Source of the DNA: Streptomyces piniterrae
GTDB lineage: Bacteria > Actinomycetota > Actinomycetes > Streptomycetales > Streptomycetaceae
Reading direction: 5' to 3'
Length of the DNA stretch: 64,000 bases
Assembly: GCF_005048155.1 (NCBI RefSeq)
Contig: NZ_SUMB01000020.1
Span: 1 to 64,000, forward strand
The translations under genes and the position numbers were made by a program. Shown one piece after another: positions 8,249 to 18,579 of this stretch; the first letter of the stretch is position 1; each line of letters begins with the position of its first letter. The notes beneath the pieces are model-generated. The model worked only from the letters and a program-made list of their open reading frames with translations. It had not been told where the DNA came from and did not search any database.

Positions 8249-9891
8249 GCCAGCCAGACCTTGTCGAAGCGTGCCCAGTCGAGGGAGTTGGCGGGCGCGT
8301 TGCGTGCCACGCCCCGGATGTTCTTCGCCGTGCCCACGATCCAGTCCGCGAACCCCCACACCAGGAAACCGCCCTCGGCGTGCAGCCGGCGCTGCATCCG
8401 CCCGTAGAGCGCGGCCCGCTCGTCGCGGTCGGCGGTGGACTGCGCCTGTTGGTAGAGCGCGTCGAAATCCTTGTGCCGCCACTTGGTGGCGTTGGTGGTG
8501 GAGCCGGTCAGCAGCCGCTGGGAGATATGCGTTTCGATGGGCATGGCGCCGGAGCGGTACGAGCAGAGCGTGCCGGAGTCGAGGATGTCGCTCCAGTAGC
8601 TGTCCGGGTTGTGGTTCTTCACCGTGATCCGCACCCCGGCCCTGGCCGCCTGGTCGCGGAAGATACCGGCCGCCTCGGTGAAGCCGGCAGCGACGTCCGA
8701 GGTGTCGAGGGTGACCTTCAGGTTCTCCGCGCCGGCCTGCTTCAGCAGGTGGCGGGCGCGATCCAGGTCCTGCGCGCGCTGCGGCAGATCCTTCGCGTAG
8801 TACGCATAGCCCTTGCCGAACAGGTCGTTGCCGATCTCGCCGGCGCCGGACAACGCGCCGCGCACCAGCTCCGCGCGGTCCGCGATCAGGAAGAACGCCT
8901 CGCGGACCCGCTTGTCGTCGAACGGCGGCCGGTCGGTCTTCATCGCGAACGCCTGCATCGCGCTGTTCTTCAGCCGGACGATCCGCACCTGCCCGCCGCG
9001 CTCGTGCGCGCGCGCCGTGGTGGGGCTGAGCTCATGCGCGTACTCGACCTGTCCGCCGAGCAGTGCGTTGATCCGGGCGGACTCCTCGTCGGCGGCGACG
9101 AACTCCAGCTCGTCGAGGTACGGGGCGCCGTCCCAGTAGTCGTCGAAGCGGCGCAGCACGGTGGACTTGCCGGGGGAGAAGGAGACCAGGCGGAAGGGGC
9201 CCGAGCCGACCGGCTTGGTGAACGACTCCGTCCCCTCGGGGACGATATAGGCGCCGAACGCGGCCAGGATGTCGGGAAATTCGGCGGTGGGGCGCTTCAG
9301 CCGGAACTCGACGGTGGCCTTGTCGACGGCCCGGCTCGCCTTGAGGTCGATGGGATCGAGGTCGGCCTTGGAACGGAACGCCTTCTTGGGGTCGGCGATC
9401 CTGCGGTAGCTGAACAGGACATCGGCGGCGGTGACCGGCCGGCCGTTGTGGAAGGCGGCCTTGCGCAGGGTCACCGTCCAGCGGTCCAGCGCCTTGTTCG
9501 GCTCCCACTTCGCGGCGAGCCGGGGCCGCGGCGTCAGATCGTCGCCGAAGTCCGCGAGCTTGTCGTAGAGCGCCTTGGCGCGGGCCACGTCGGAGAACAG
9601 GCCGGCCATATGCGGGTCGAGGGTCTCGTTCGCCCCGCCGCCGGCGAACGCGGCCCGCAGCCGGCCGCCGCGCCGCGGCGGGCCCTGGTCGCCGTCGGAC
9701 GCGTCCTCGGAGCCGCCGCCCGAGCCGCAGCCCGCGAGGGCCAGGGCGCCCAGCGCGGCGGCGCCCGAGGCACCGATCAGGAACCCGCGGCGGCGCAACG
9801 GGGACGGGACGGCGGGACCCGCGGACGGGGCGGAGGGATCCGGCGAGGGTACGGCGGGATCCGGGGCGGCGGCGGGCAGGTCTTCTCTCAT
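8245..9891 (-). CDS. Family-5 extracellular substrate-binding lipoprotein (Dpp/NikA type)
   Basis: A 548-residue lipoprotein. A Pro/Ser-rich start is followed by a twin-arginine-like segment (RRRGFLIGASG) and the lipobox LALAGC, so the mature protein is anchored outside the membrane by its cysteine. The rest is an SBP_bac_5 fold (TLDPHMAG, the WTVTLRKAAFHNG motif, YWDGAPYLDELEF). Relatives bind oligopeptides, nickel complexes or metallophores; specificity cannot be read here. The ATG has AGGAG at proper distance. A 30-bp gap separates it from the methyltransferase gene, the only real break in the operon. Confidence 0.88.
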   Translation of the reverse strand: MREDLPAAAPDPAVPSPDPSAPSAGPAVPSPLRRRGFLIGASGAAALGALALAGCGSGGGSEDASDGDQGPPRRGGRLRAAFAGGGANETLDPHMAGLFSDVARAKALYDKLADFGDDLTPRPRLAAKWEPNKALDRWTVTLRKAAFHNGRPVTAADVLFSYRRIADPKKAFRSKADLDPIDLKASRAVDKATVEFRLKRPTAEFPDILAAFGAYIVPEGTESFTKPVGSGPFRLVSFSPGKSTVLRRFDDYWDGAPYLDELEFVAADEESARINALLGGQVEYAHELSPTTARAHERGGQVRIVRLKNSAMQAFAMKTDRPPFDDKRVREAFFLIADRAELVRGALSGAGEIGNDLFGKGYAYYAKDLPQRAQDLDRARHLLKQAGAENLKVTLDTSDVAAGFTEAAGIFRDQAARAGVRITVKNHNPDSYWSDILDSGTLCSYRSGAMPIETHISQRLLTGSTTNATKWRHKDFDALYQQAQSTADRDERAALYGRMQRRLHAEGGFLVWGFADWIVGTAKNIRGVARNAPANSLDWARFDKVWLA

Positions 9892-9921
9892 GGCGGCAAC
9901 TCCTGGGAAGGGAACGGTGTT

Positions 9922-10803
9922 TCAGTGGGTGGAGGTCAGGCGTGCGACGACATGCAGCCGATCGGCGTCGGTGCGGTCGCCGGGCGCATCGCCCTCCTGC
10001 CAGCGGGGCTCGGTGCGTGGCCCCGGACCGTCGTGAAGCGCGAGGACGGTGAAGCCGTGCGCGGTCAGAAAGCGCCGCAGCTCCAGCGGGAGCAGCAGCC
10101 GCCAGGCGGAGCGCTGCTCCACCGGCGGCGTCCCGTCGTCGGCGGTCCACACCCGGCTGCGGCGCAGCAGCTGCGCGGTCCGGTCGACCGACAGCGTGGT
10201 CCGGGATCGGTAGGTCGTGCCCCGCCACGCGAACCGGTTCTCCGCGGGCGCGTCCAGCAGCTCCGTACGGCCCAGGAAGTACGCGCCGTTGCGCAGCTCC
10301 GCGATCAGCAGCCCGCCCGGCTCCAGGGCCCGGCGGCAGGAGTCCAGCAGCCCGTCGAGCTCGTCGTTGGTGTGGCAGTAGAGCAGGGCGCTGTCCAGGC
10401 AGACGATCGCGTCGAAGGCGCGCGCACCGAGATCGAAGCGGCGCAGGTCGGCGCGTGCGTAGGCGGGGCCGGGGTGGTGCCGTCTGGCGTGCGCCAGCAT
10501 CGCGTCGGAGAGGTCGGCGCCCACCACCTGGCGGCCCGCCGCCTGGAGCCGCGCCGCGTCCCGGCCGGTGCCGCATCCCAGGTCCAGCACCCGGCGTCCG
10601 GCGCGGTGGCGCCGCAGGGTGTCCTCGGCCCAGCGGGCGGCAAGCCCTTCGGCGTCGGGGAACCGGGCCTCGTAGAGCTCGGGGTTGTCGGTGAGCAGAT
10701 TTCCGTCAAACGGCGTGCGGATGGAGGCAGTTGGGGTGACGGAAATGGGGATGGCGGAAGTGGGGACGGCGGCAGTGGGGATGCCGGCAGTTGGGTTCGT
10801 CAT
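9922..10803 (-). CDS. Class I SAM-dependent methyltransferase
   Basis: A 293-residue methyltransferase with motif I VLDLGCGTGRDAARL (about residues 71-85), the acidic GADLS strand after it and the LEPGGLLIAELRNGAYF region. The first 30 residues are Thr/Ala/Pro repeats encoded by an imperfect 15-bp DNA repeat and look like a non-conserved extension. The start overlaps the MFS stop by 4 bp. In this cluster it probably modifies the proposed small-molecule product, but it might instead transfer another SAM-derived group, as nicotianamine-type enzymes do; no sequence feature settles this. Confidence 0.8.
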   Translation of the reverse strand: MTNPTAGIPTAAVPTSAIPISVTPTASIRTPFDGNLLTDNPELYEARFPDAEGLAARWAEDTLRRHRAGRRVLDLGCGTGRDAARLQAAGRQVVGADLSDAMLAHARRHHPGPAYARADLRRFDLGARAFDAIVCLDSALLYCHTNDELDGLLDSCRRALEPGGLLIAELRNGAYFLGRTELLDAPAENRFAWRGTTYRSRTTLSVDRTAQLLRRSRVWTADDGTPPVEQRSAWRLLLPLELRRFLTAHGFTVLALHDGPGPRTEPRWQEGDAPGDRTDADRLHVVARLTSTH

Positions 10804-12251
10804 CGGCTCGGGCCTCCGCCCGCTGGTGTGGTGCTGGTGGCGGGGGCGTTGGTGGCCGCGGCGTCGGTCGTCGGGGCGGCCGTGGCCGTGCCGGCCGTGG
10901 TCGCGTCAGCCGTGGTCGCCGTCGCGGTCGGTGCGTTCGCCGCGTTCGCTGCATCCGCCGCGGTCCGGTCGGCCGCCGCACCGGCACCGTCGCCGGCCCC
11001 CGTCCCGCCGGCCCCCGCCGTACGTCCGGGCAGTGCCCGCAGCCGCCGCAGCCACCCCACGCCCGCCGCCGAAAGCAGGCCGAAGGCGACGCAGCATGCC
11101 CAGGGCAGCCACTGCGCACCGCGTGCTCCGCCGATGTCCATCGCCCAGCCGACGACGGCGTTGCCGGCCGCGGCCGCCACTCCCGACACGACGTAGAAGA
11201 CCCCGAAGTACGTGCCGGTCAGTTCGGTGCGTCCGAAGCCGGGAATCAGCTCCATCACAAACGGCTGGGCGATCATCACGCCGAGGTAGAGCAGCAGCGC
11301 CCCGGCCAGCACCGGCAGCAGCGCGACGACGGCCGCGCCCGTCCCGTCCGGGTGGCCGGCGCCCGCCACCGCCATCGGCGGCACGAACGCCAGCCCCATC
11401 AGTGCCAGCCCGACGGTGATCCACCGGCCCCGGCTGCCGCGTTCCTTGAGCGCCCGTGTCACCCGCAGCTGGAGCGTCAGATTGGCGAGCGTCCCGGTCA
11501 GGAACACGATCCCGGCGGCCCCCGCCCAGCCGGTCGCCCGCCGCGCCCCGTCGGGCAGCAGCAGATACAGCTGGTTCTCCATGGTGAACATGCCGACCAT
11601 GGCCAGCGCGAACGCCAGGAATGCCCGGTTGCCGAGCACTTCGCGCCAGTCGCCGAGCACACTGGACGTCGCCGGCGGCGCCTCGCGGGCGGGCAGTACG
11701 GCCGCCTGCGCCACGGTCAGCAGCGCGAAGATCGCGGCCGCGGTGATCGCCGAGGCCCGGAAGCCGACCAGCAGCAGCGCACTGCCCAGCAGCGGCCCGA
11801 TCAGCGCCCCGGTCGTCGCGAACACGTTGAACAGCGCGAACGCCTCCGCCTTACGCCCGCCCGCCTCCTGCGCCAGATAGGCCCGTACGGCCGGGTTGAA
11901 CAGCGCCCCGGCCAGCCCGCTGAGCACGGAAGCGGCGAGCAGCACCGGCAGTCCGTCGCCGAGCGCGAACAGGGCGAAGCCCACGGTCCGCAGCGCACAT
12001 CCGGCGATGATCACCCGCCGGGCGCCCAGCCGGTCGGCGGCCGAACCGCCGATGAGGAACAGCCCCTGCTGGCTGAGGTTGCGCACCCCCAGCACGATCC
12101 CGACGACCGCCGCCGACATCCCCAGGTCGTCGCCCAGGTGCGTGGCCAGATAGGGAATGAGCAGGTAGAAGCCGGTGTTCACGCCGAGCTGGTTGATCAG
12201 CAGCAGGCGGATCGCGAGCGGGAACTCCCGCATCTCACGCCAGGTCTGCAC
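10800..12251 (-). CDS. MFS transporter, probable product exporter
   Basis: A 483-residue major facilitator with 12 predicted helices in residues 15-410, including the loop motif GGSAADRLGARR between helices 2 and 3. It ends in a 60-residue Ala/Thr-rich low-complexity tail. The GTG at 12251 overlaps the epimerase gene by 17 bp; the ATG at 12233 is an alternative start. Placement between biosynthetic genes and importer matches export of a secreted chelator, as CntE does for staphylopine. A role in drug efflux cannot be excluded. Confidence 0.8.
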   Translation of the reverse strand: MQTWREMREFPLAIRLLLINQLGVNTGFYLLIPYLATHLGDDLGMSAAVVGIVLGVRNLSQQGLFLIGGSAADRLGARRVIIAGCALRTVGFALFALGDGLPVLLAASVLSGLAGALFNPAVRAYLAQEAGGRKAEAFALFNVFATTGALIGPLLGSALLLVGFRASAITAAAIFALLTVAQAAVLPAREAPPATSSVLGDWREVLGNRAFLAFALAMVGMFTMENQLYLLLPDGARRATGWAGAAGIVFLTGTLANLTLQLRVTRALKERGSRGRWITVGLALMGLAFVPPMAVAGAGHPDGTGAAVVALLPVLAGALLLYLGVMIAQPFVMELIPGFGRTELTGTYFGVFYVVSGVAAAAGNAVVGWAMDIGGARGAQWLPWACCVAFGLLSAAGVGWLRRLRALPGRTAGAGGTGAGDGAGAAADRTAADAANAANAPTATATTADATTAGTATAAPTTDAAATNAPATSTTPAGGGPSR

Positions 12252-13395
12252 GGCGGGGCCTTTCTATCGGGTCCATCGGGGTGGTTGCGGGTGTCGGGTC
12301 CATCGGGGTGGTCGCGGTTACGCGGCCCGTCGGGGTGGTCGCGGTGGGATAGCCGGCCGTCCGCGGCCGGATGCCGAGGCCCGGCCGGTCGCTGGCGCGT
12401 ACCGTGCCGTCGGCGCCGCCGATCCCCGTCCACGGGTCGTGGGCCAGCAGCAGATGCCCGTCCAGGTCCAGCCACCGGGCCCGGTCGGCGAGATGGACGG
12501 CCGGGGCGATGCCGAGCGTGCTGGCCGTCAGACAGCCCAGCATCAGGTCCGTACCGCTGCCGGCCAGCAACTCCGCGATCCGCAGCGCCGCATGGACCCC
12601 GCCGCACTTGGCGAGCTTGACGTTGATGCCCTGCACCCGGCCGGCCAGCCGCCGCGCGTCCTCGTACGACACGGCGTCCTCGTCGGCGATCAGCGGCAGC
12701 GGCGAGCCGGCGGCCAGCGCGGCCAGCGCCTCCGGGGTGCCGGGCGCGATCGGCTGCTCGACGGCCTCGACCCCCAGCTCCGCGTACCGGGGCAGCAGCT
12801 CCTCGGCCTGCGCGAGGCTCCAGGCGCCGTTCGGATCGAGCAACAGGCGGGCGTGCGGGGCGCATTCGCGGATCGCCCGGACCCGCTCCAGGTCCTCCTC
12901 GGGGGAGGCGGCGCCCGCCTTGGCCTTGATGAGGGTGAAACCGGCCTCGGCGAGGCCGTGCGCGAGGACCGCGGCGCGCCGCGGGGTGGTGATCCCGATG
13001 GTGCGGGCGGTCGCGGCGGCCGGCGGGGTGAGCGAGCCCAGCAGCTGGTGCACGCAGGCACCGGCGCGCTTGCCGACGAGGTCGAGCAGCGCCGACTCCA
13101 CCGCCGCGGTCACCGCGGGCGGCGTACCGGGCCCGGCCAGTTCGCCGGCCCGTACGGCGCCCAGCGCGGTCTCCGGGTCGCCGCACCGCTCGACGGCGGC
13201 GGCCGCCTCGTGGAGCAGCCGTACCAGCGTCCCGGCGTCCAGGCCGAAGTAGGCGCTGGCCACCGCCTCGCCGTGGCCGCGCAGCCCGCCCCGCTCGACG
13301 GTCAGCCAGACGGCGTCGCGGGCCGCCATCGTGCTGCGGGAGATCCGCAGCGGCTCGGCGAGTTCGAGGCGCGTGGTGCGCACGGTGGTCTTCAT
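12235..13395 (-). CDS. Enolase-superfamily dipeptide epimerase-like enzyme
   Basis: A 386-residue member of the muconate lactonising/dipeptide epimerase subgroup. It keeps the K-x-K base pair (LIKAKAG), the metal ligands Asp (LLLDPNGAW), Glu (VEQPI) and Asp (IADEDAV), and the opposite lysine (INVKLAKCGG). Relatives epimerise L-Ala-D/L-Glu or other dipeptides, or N-acyl amino acids. The ATG overlaps the upstream TGA (ATGA, 13392-13395). About 35 C-terminal residues come from a 27-bp tandem repeat and extend past the domain. In context it may set the stereochemistry of an amino acid or dipeptide intermediate. Confidence 0.82.
   Translation of the reverse strand: MKTTVRTTRLELAEPLRISRSTMAARDAVWLTVERGGLRGHGEAVASAYFGLDAGTLVRLLHEAAAAVERCGDPETALGAVRAGELAGPGTPPAVTAAVESALLDLVGKRAGACVHQLLGSLTPPAAATARTIGITTPRRAAVLAHGLAEAGFTLIKAKAGAASPEEDLERVRAIRECAPHARLLLDPNGAWSLAQAEELLPRYAELGVEAVEQPIAPGTPEALAALAAGSPLPLIADEDAVSYEDARRLAGRVQGINVKLAKCGGVHAALRIAELLAGSGTDLMLGCLTASTLGIAPAVHLADRARWLDLDGHLLLAHDPWTGIGGADGTVRASDRPGLGIRPRTAGYPTATTPTGRVTATTPMDPTPATTPMDPIERPRRADLA
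12268..12348. repeat. 27-bp tandem repeat, three copies
   Basis: Three head-to-tail units beginning near 12268, 12295 and 12322, each holding a TCGGGGTGGT(T/C)GCGG core. They encode the Thr/Pro-rich C-terminal tail of the epimerase-like protein. Because 27 is divisible by three, copy-number change would keep the reading frame. Confidence 0.7.
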
Positions 13396-14555
13396 GGCGT
13401 TGCCTCCTGTGCGGGGTTGGGGGAGGGGGCAGTGGTCCGTGGGGAAGCGGTCGCGGCGGAACACGGGTCCACGACCGTCGTGCAGCGCGTCCAGCCCGTC
13501 GCCTCCGCCGCGCCCGGGTGCGGGATCTCGACGGGACGGGTGCGGGCCGCCGCGCAGTCCACACCGTGCGCCGTGGTGAAGTCGTCGTCGTAGACGGTGG
13601 ACAGATAGCGGTGCGGCCCGTCGGGGAAGACGGTGGCGACGACCGCGCCGGGGTGCGCCCGGGACGCCCAGGCGGCGACCAGCGCGGCGGCCCCGGTGCT
13701 CCAGCCGCCGCTGACGAAGCAGGTACGGGCCAGCCGCCGGCAGGCGTCCGCCGACTCCGCCGGGCCGACCCAGTGCACCTCGTCGAACGCCTCGTAGGCC
13801 ACATTGCGGGGATGGATGCTGCTGCCGAGTCCGCGCATCAGCCGGGCCCGTGCGGGCTGCCCGAAGATCGTCGAACCGGTGGCGTCCACCCCGACCAGCC
13901 GCAGCGCGGGCCAGCGGCGGCGCAGCGGCGCCACGATGCCGGCGCTGTGGCCGCCGGTGCCGACGCTGCACACCAGCACGTCCAGTCGCGGCAGCTCGGC
14001 GGCCAGCTCGGCGGCGAGCGACGCGTAACCGGCGGTGTTGTCGGGGTTGTTGTACTGGTCGGGCCAGTACGCACCGGGCAGCCCGGTGCGCAGTTCGCGC
14101 AGCCGGGCCAGCCGCGCGGCCTGCCAGCCGCCGCGCTCCGCCGGCCGGTCGACGAGCTCCAGGCGCGCCCCGTAGGCCCGCAGCAGCCGCCGCATGGACG
14201 GCTCCAGTTCGGTGTCGCAGACCAGGACGACGGGGTGCCCCAGCGCCTGCCCGGCGAACGCGAGGCCGACGCCGAGGGTGCCGGACGTGGACTCCACCAC
14301 GGGCGCGCCGGGCCGCAGTTCACCGCGCTCGCGCGCGCCCAGCAGCATGGACACCGCCGCGCGGGCCTTCATCCCGCCGACGCCGTGCCCTTCGAGCTTG
14401 GCCCAGAACCCGGGATGCGGGCCGGGCAGATCGCCGCTGATCCTGGCCAGCGGGGTACGTCCCAGCAGTGCCAGCAGTCCGGCGTCGGCGCCCGGGAGGG
14501 CCTCGGTACAAAGGCCGGGCGACGCCGGCTCGGTTTCCAGGGCCGAGGTCGTCAT
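13392..14555 (-). CDS. Cysteine-synthase-like PLP enzyme (fold type II)
   Basis: A 387-residue beta-family PLP enzyme. It has the Schiff-base lysine region (GGMKARAA), the substrate loop ESTSGTLGVGLAF corresponding to SSGNTG of cysteine synthase, and the phosphate-binding loop SVGTGGHSAG. Such enzymes replace the beta substituent of O-acetyl- or O-phosphoserine; SbnA-type members make N-substituted 2,3-diaminopropionate for siderophores. A roughly 55-residue C-terminal extension with a Cys/Thr-rich end is unusual. The ATG overlaps the previous stop (ATGA). It probably supplies a nonproteinogenic amino acid for the ATP-grasp ligase. Confidence 0.82.
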   Translation of the reverse strand: MTTSALETEPASPGLCTEALPGADAGLLALLGRTPLARISGDLPGPHPGFWAKLEGHGVGGMKARAAVSMLLGARERGELRPGAPVVESTSGTLGVGLAFAGQALGHPVVLVCDTELEPSMRRLLRAYGARLELVDRPAERGGWQAARLARLRELRTGLPGAYWPDQYNNPDNTAGYASLAAELAAELPRLDVLVCSVGTGGHSAGIVAPLRRRWPALRLVGVDATGSTIFGQPARARLMRGLGSSIHPRNVAYEAFDEVHWVGPAESADACRRLARTCFVSGGWSTGAAALVAAWASRAHPGAVVATVFPDGPHRYLSTVYDDDFTTAHGVDCAAARTRPVEIPHPGAAEATGWTRCTTVVDPCSAATASPRTTAPSPNPAQEATP

Positions 14556-15417
14556 CGGCTTCCCCCGTAGTGGTGGATGGTGCCGGGCCCGCCGTCCAGC
14601 CAGAAGAACGGATACGGCTCGGCGCATACGGCGTGCACGCCCGCGCCCAGGAAGCGGGGCAGCACCGCGCTGCCGGTCTGCGCGAACATCACCAGCGGCA
14701 GCCCGTCGGCGGCGGCCCGCGCGCGCAGCGGCTCGAAGGTCCCGTTGCCGAGCGTCATCCCGGAGGCGAGCACCGCGTCACAACGGCCCAGCGCGGCCGG
14801 CGCATCGGTCTCCACCGGCTCACCCCACTCCGTCTGGCCGCCCTTGAGATCGCACGGCACATACCGCAGCCCTCGCGAACGCAGCGCTTCCAGCAGGGAG
14901 TTGACGACACCGACGACCAGCACCCGGGCCCCGGCCGGCAGCCCGCACCCGGCCAGCAGCTCCACCACGGACCCGGCCCTGGCCCGGGACTTCTCCAGCG
15001 ACGACCCGGCGGGCAGCGCCACAGGGCGCGCGCCGAACCCGGGTGTGTGCGGGGCGATATGCATCAGATACGCGTCGAGGGCGGCGATCCGCACCACGGG
15101 CAGCGGATGCGCGAGCAACGCGGCCACCTCCGCGCCGACCGCGTCCTCGACCGCGGATTCCGGCAGGCCGCCCGGCTCGGCGGCGCACGACCCGACGGCC
15201 GCGCCGAGGCGCAGGCTGAGTACCTCGTTGCGGTAGCCGCGGCCGCGCCCGTCATGGCGTACGGCCTGGCTGGTGGCGAAGGCGGTGGAGACCCGGAGGG
15301 AGCGCGGATCCGGGCCCAACTCGCCTTCCGTTACGGCCTGTTGGAGGGCGGCGAGGCTCTCCCAGGAGGTCAGGCGGGGCGTCGGCTTCGGGGCCGCTCC
15401 AGTCTGTATGAGAGGGG

Positions 15418-15421
<4 letters not shown>
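14552..15421 (-). CDS. Rossmann-like protein of the DUF364/DUF4213 heavy-metal chelation type
   Basis: A 289-residue protein. The C-terminal half (about 150-285) is a Rossmann-like domain with VLVVGVVNSLLEALRSRG, a DAVLASGMTLGNGTFE segment and a late PLVMFAQTGSAVLPRFLGAG stretch that fits PF04016 (DUF364). The N-terminal half resembles the DUF4213 cap. The family is linked to metals by context and structure but its reaction is undefined. The start overlaps the ATP-grasp stop (ATGA). In this operon it may bind a cofactor or metal complex, or act as an amino-acid-modifying enzyme. Family call is from motif recall, not a profile search. Confidence 0.6.
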
Positions 15422-16791
<1,370 letters not shown>

Positions 16792-16862
16792 GACTCCTCA
16801 TCCCGCGCCGTGCTGCCGGATCCGGGCAGGCCGAGGGGAGCCCCGGGGGCCATGGATCCGTG

Positions 16863-16905
16863 TTGACCGTAGCCATACGATATCGATAATCATTTTCATT
16901 GTCAT
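16863..16905. promoter_or_regulatory. Divergent overlapping promoters with a Zur-box-like palindrome
   Basis: The minus-strand sequence of 16884-16898 is TGAAAATGATTATCG, 13 of 15 matches to the actinobacterial Zur operator TGAAAATGATTTTCA as I recall it. Leftward promoter: ATGACA (16905-16900), 17-nt spacer, TATCGT (16882-16877), so the box sits in the spacer. Rightward promoter: TTGACC (16863-16868), 16-nt spacer, GATAAT (16885-16890), overlapped by the box. Zinc-bound Zur would therefore block both the ATP-grasp operon and the S33 peptidase gene. Spacing and match are seen; regulation by Zur is inferred. Confidence 0.65.
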
Positions 16906-16932
16906 GTCTGGTCCTGCCTCGATGGAGCCCCC

Positions 16933-18456
16933 ATGCCCTCCCCGCACCCCCGGCCTCCCCGGACGCCGCTGTCACCGCTACGCCGAACGGCGCGCCGAAC
17001 CGCCGTGGTGTGCCTGGTAGTTGCCGCCGCACTCCCCGCGGCCCCGCCGCGCACCGCGACCGCCGCCGCCCCGCCCCTCACCTTCGGCGCCTGCCCCGAC
17101 TCCGTCCCGGCCCCCGCCCCGCCCGCCCACGTCGAATGCGGCACCCTCGCCGTACCCCTCGACCACGACCACCCGGACGGACGGCGGATAGCCATCGCCG
17201 TCTCGCGCGTCCGCGCCACCGGAACCCCCGCCGAACGCCGCGGTGTCCTCCTGGTCAACCCCGGCGGCCCCGGCGGCTCCGGACTCGGATACGCCGTCAC
17301 CAAACGCGCCAAGCTCCCCGAATCCGTGAGGCGCGGCTACGACATCATCGGCTTCGACCCCCGCGGCACCGGCCGCAGCGCCCCCGCCGACTGCGGGCCC
17401 ATGGGCGGCCTCTTCGACGCGCCAGGGCCCGACCCCGTCCCCCGCGACCGCCCGGCGGAACGCGCCCATCTGCGCGAGCTCCGGCAGCTCGCCGCCGACT
17501 GCGCGCACGGCGTCGGCGCGGCACTGCCCCACCTCTCCACCGAACAGACCGCCCACGACATGGACGCGCTGCGGGCCGCCCTCGGCGAACCCACCCTCGG
17601 CTTCCTCGGCGTCAGCTACGGCAGCTACCTCGGCGCCGCCTACGCCGCCGCCCACCCGCACCGCGTCGGACGGATGGTCCTGGACAGCGTCGTCGGCCCC
17701 TGGGACTGGCACGACTTCGACGTCCGGCAGGCCCGTGCACTGCTGCGGCAACGCGCCGTCCTCTTCGACTGGCTGGCCCGCGACCCCGCCCGCCACGGCC
17801 TCGGCGACACCCCACAGGCCGTACGCGCCTCCTACGCACGCGTACGCAGCGGCCTGGCCGCCCACCCGGCCGGAGGCTTCGGCCCCGCCGAATTCGACCG
17901 CGCCGTCTACCGCGCGCTCGGCCGCACCGAACGCTGGGCCGGCCTGGGCGACGGTCTGCGCCGCTATCTGCGCGACGGCTCGGCCGACGGACTGCGGCCG
18001 GCCGAGGACTTCGCCGGGCCCGCGTCACGCACCTACGAAGCCGCCAACCGCACCGTGAAATGCGCCGACGGGCCCGGACCCCGGCCCGCCCGTGTACTCG
18101 CCGACATCCGTCGGCTGCGCCGGCTCGACCCGCTGCCCCTGCTCACCGGCCTGGAGGCGAGCGCCTGCGCGTACTGGGCACGGCAACCCGAACGGCGCAC
18201 CCCGCTCGGCAGCCCCCAGGCGCCGCCGGTCCTGCTCGTCGCCTCCGCGCACGACCCCGTCACCCCCGTCGAAGGCGCCCACGCGCTGCGCCGTACGCTG
18301 CCGGGCTCGCGGCTGATCACGCTGGACGACGACTACTCGCACGGCGTGTTCGCCAGCCGGGGGAACCGCTGCGTGGACGACGCGGTGGCGGACTATCTGG
18401 TCGACGGGGCGGTGCCCGCTGACGATGTGCGGTGCGCGGGGGCGGGACTGCCGTAG
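16933..18456 (+). CDS. Secreted S33-family alpha/beta hydrolase (tripeptidyl aminopeptidase-like)
   Basis: A 507-residue exported serine hydrolase of the Streptomyces tripeptidyl aminopeptidase/proteinase group. The signal peptide is Arg-rich, then hydrophobic (AVVCLVVAAALPAAPP), ending in an Ala-rich cleavage region near residue 45. The oxyanion segment LLVNPGGPGGSG, nucleophile GVSYGSYLG, Asp in SAHDPVTP and His in DDYSHGVF form the catalytic set. The ATG has GGAG six bases upstream. Its promoter overlaps the Zur-like box of the divergent cluster, so it may be zinc-responsive and perhaps processes an extracellular peptide; this link is only positional. Confidence 0.85.
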   Translation: MPSPHPRPPRTPLSPLRRTARRTAVVCLVVAAALPAAPPRTATAAAPPLTFGACPDSVPAPAPPAHVECGTLAVPLDHDHPDGRRIAIAVSRVRATGTPAERRGVLLVNPGGPGGSGLGYAVTKRAKLPESVRRGYDIIGFDPRGTGRSAPADCGPMGGLFDAPGPDPVPRDRPAERAHLRELRQLAADCAHGVGAALPHLSTEQTAHDMDALRAALGEPTLGFLGVSYGSYLGAAYAAAHPHRVGRMVLDSVVGPWDWHDFDVRQARALLRQRAVLFDWLARDPARHGLGDTPQAVRASYARVRSGLAAHPAGGFGPAEFDRAVYRALGRTERWAGLGDGLRRYLRDGSADGLRPAEDFAGPASRTYEAANRTVKCADGPGPRPARVLADIRRLRRLDPLPLLTGLEASACAYWARQPERRTPLGSPQAPPVLLVASAHDPVTPVEGAHALRRTLPGSRLITLDDDYSHGVFASRGNRCVDDAVADYLVDGAVPADDVRCAGAGLP

Positions 18457-18579
18457 CGGTAGCGGACCGGCGCCCCGCGGCCCATGACCTGTGACGCGGC
18501 GGGGCCCACCGCCCCGCCCACCGACCCGCCGTGCGTAAATCCATATGCGGATCCGGCGTCCGGTTGGCAGGCTGAGGTC

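Noticed and set aside
10725..10797. 15-bp repeats at the methyltransferase N-terminus as separate element
   Set aside because: They read as an imperfect in-frame extension of the coding sequence; described with the gene.
16884..16898. DmdR/IdeR iron box
   Set aside because: It does not match the TTAGGTTAGGCTAACCTAA pattern; the TGAAAATGATT core fits Zur much better. Fur-like binding remains possible.
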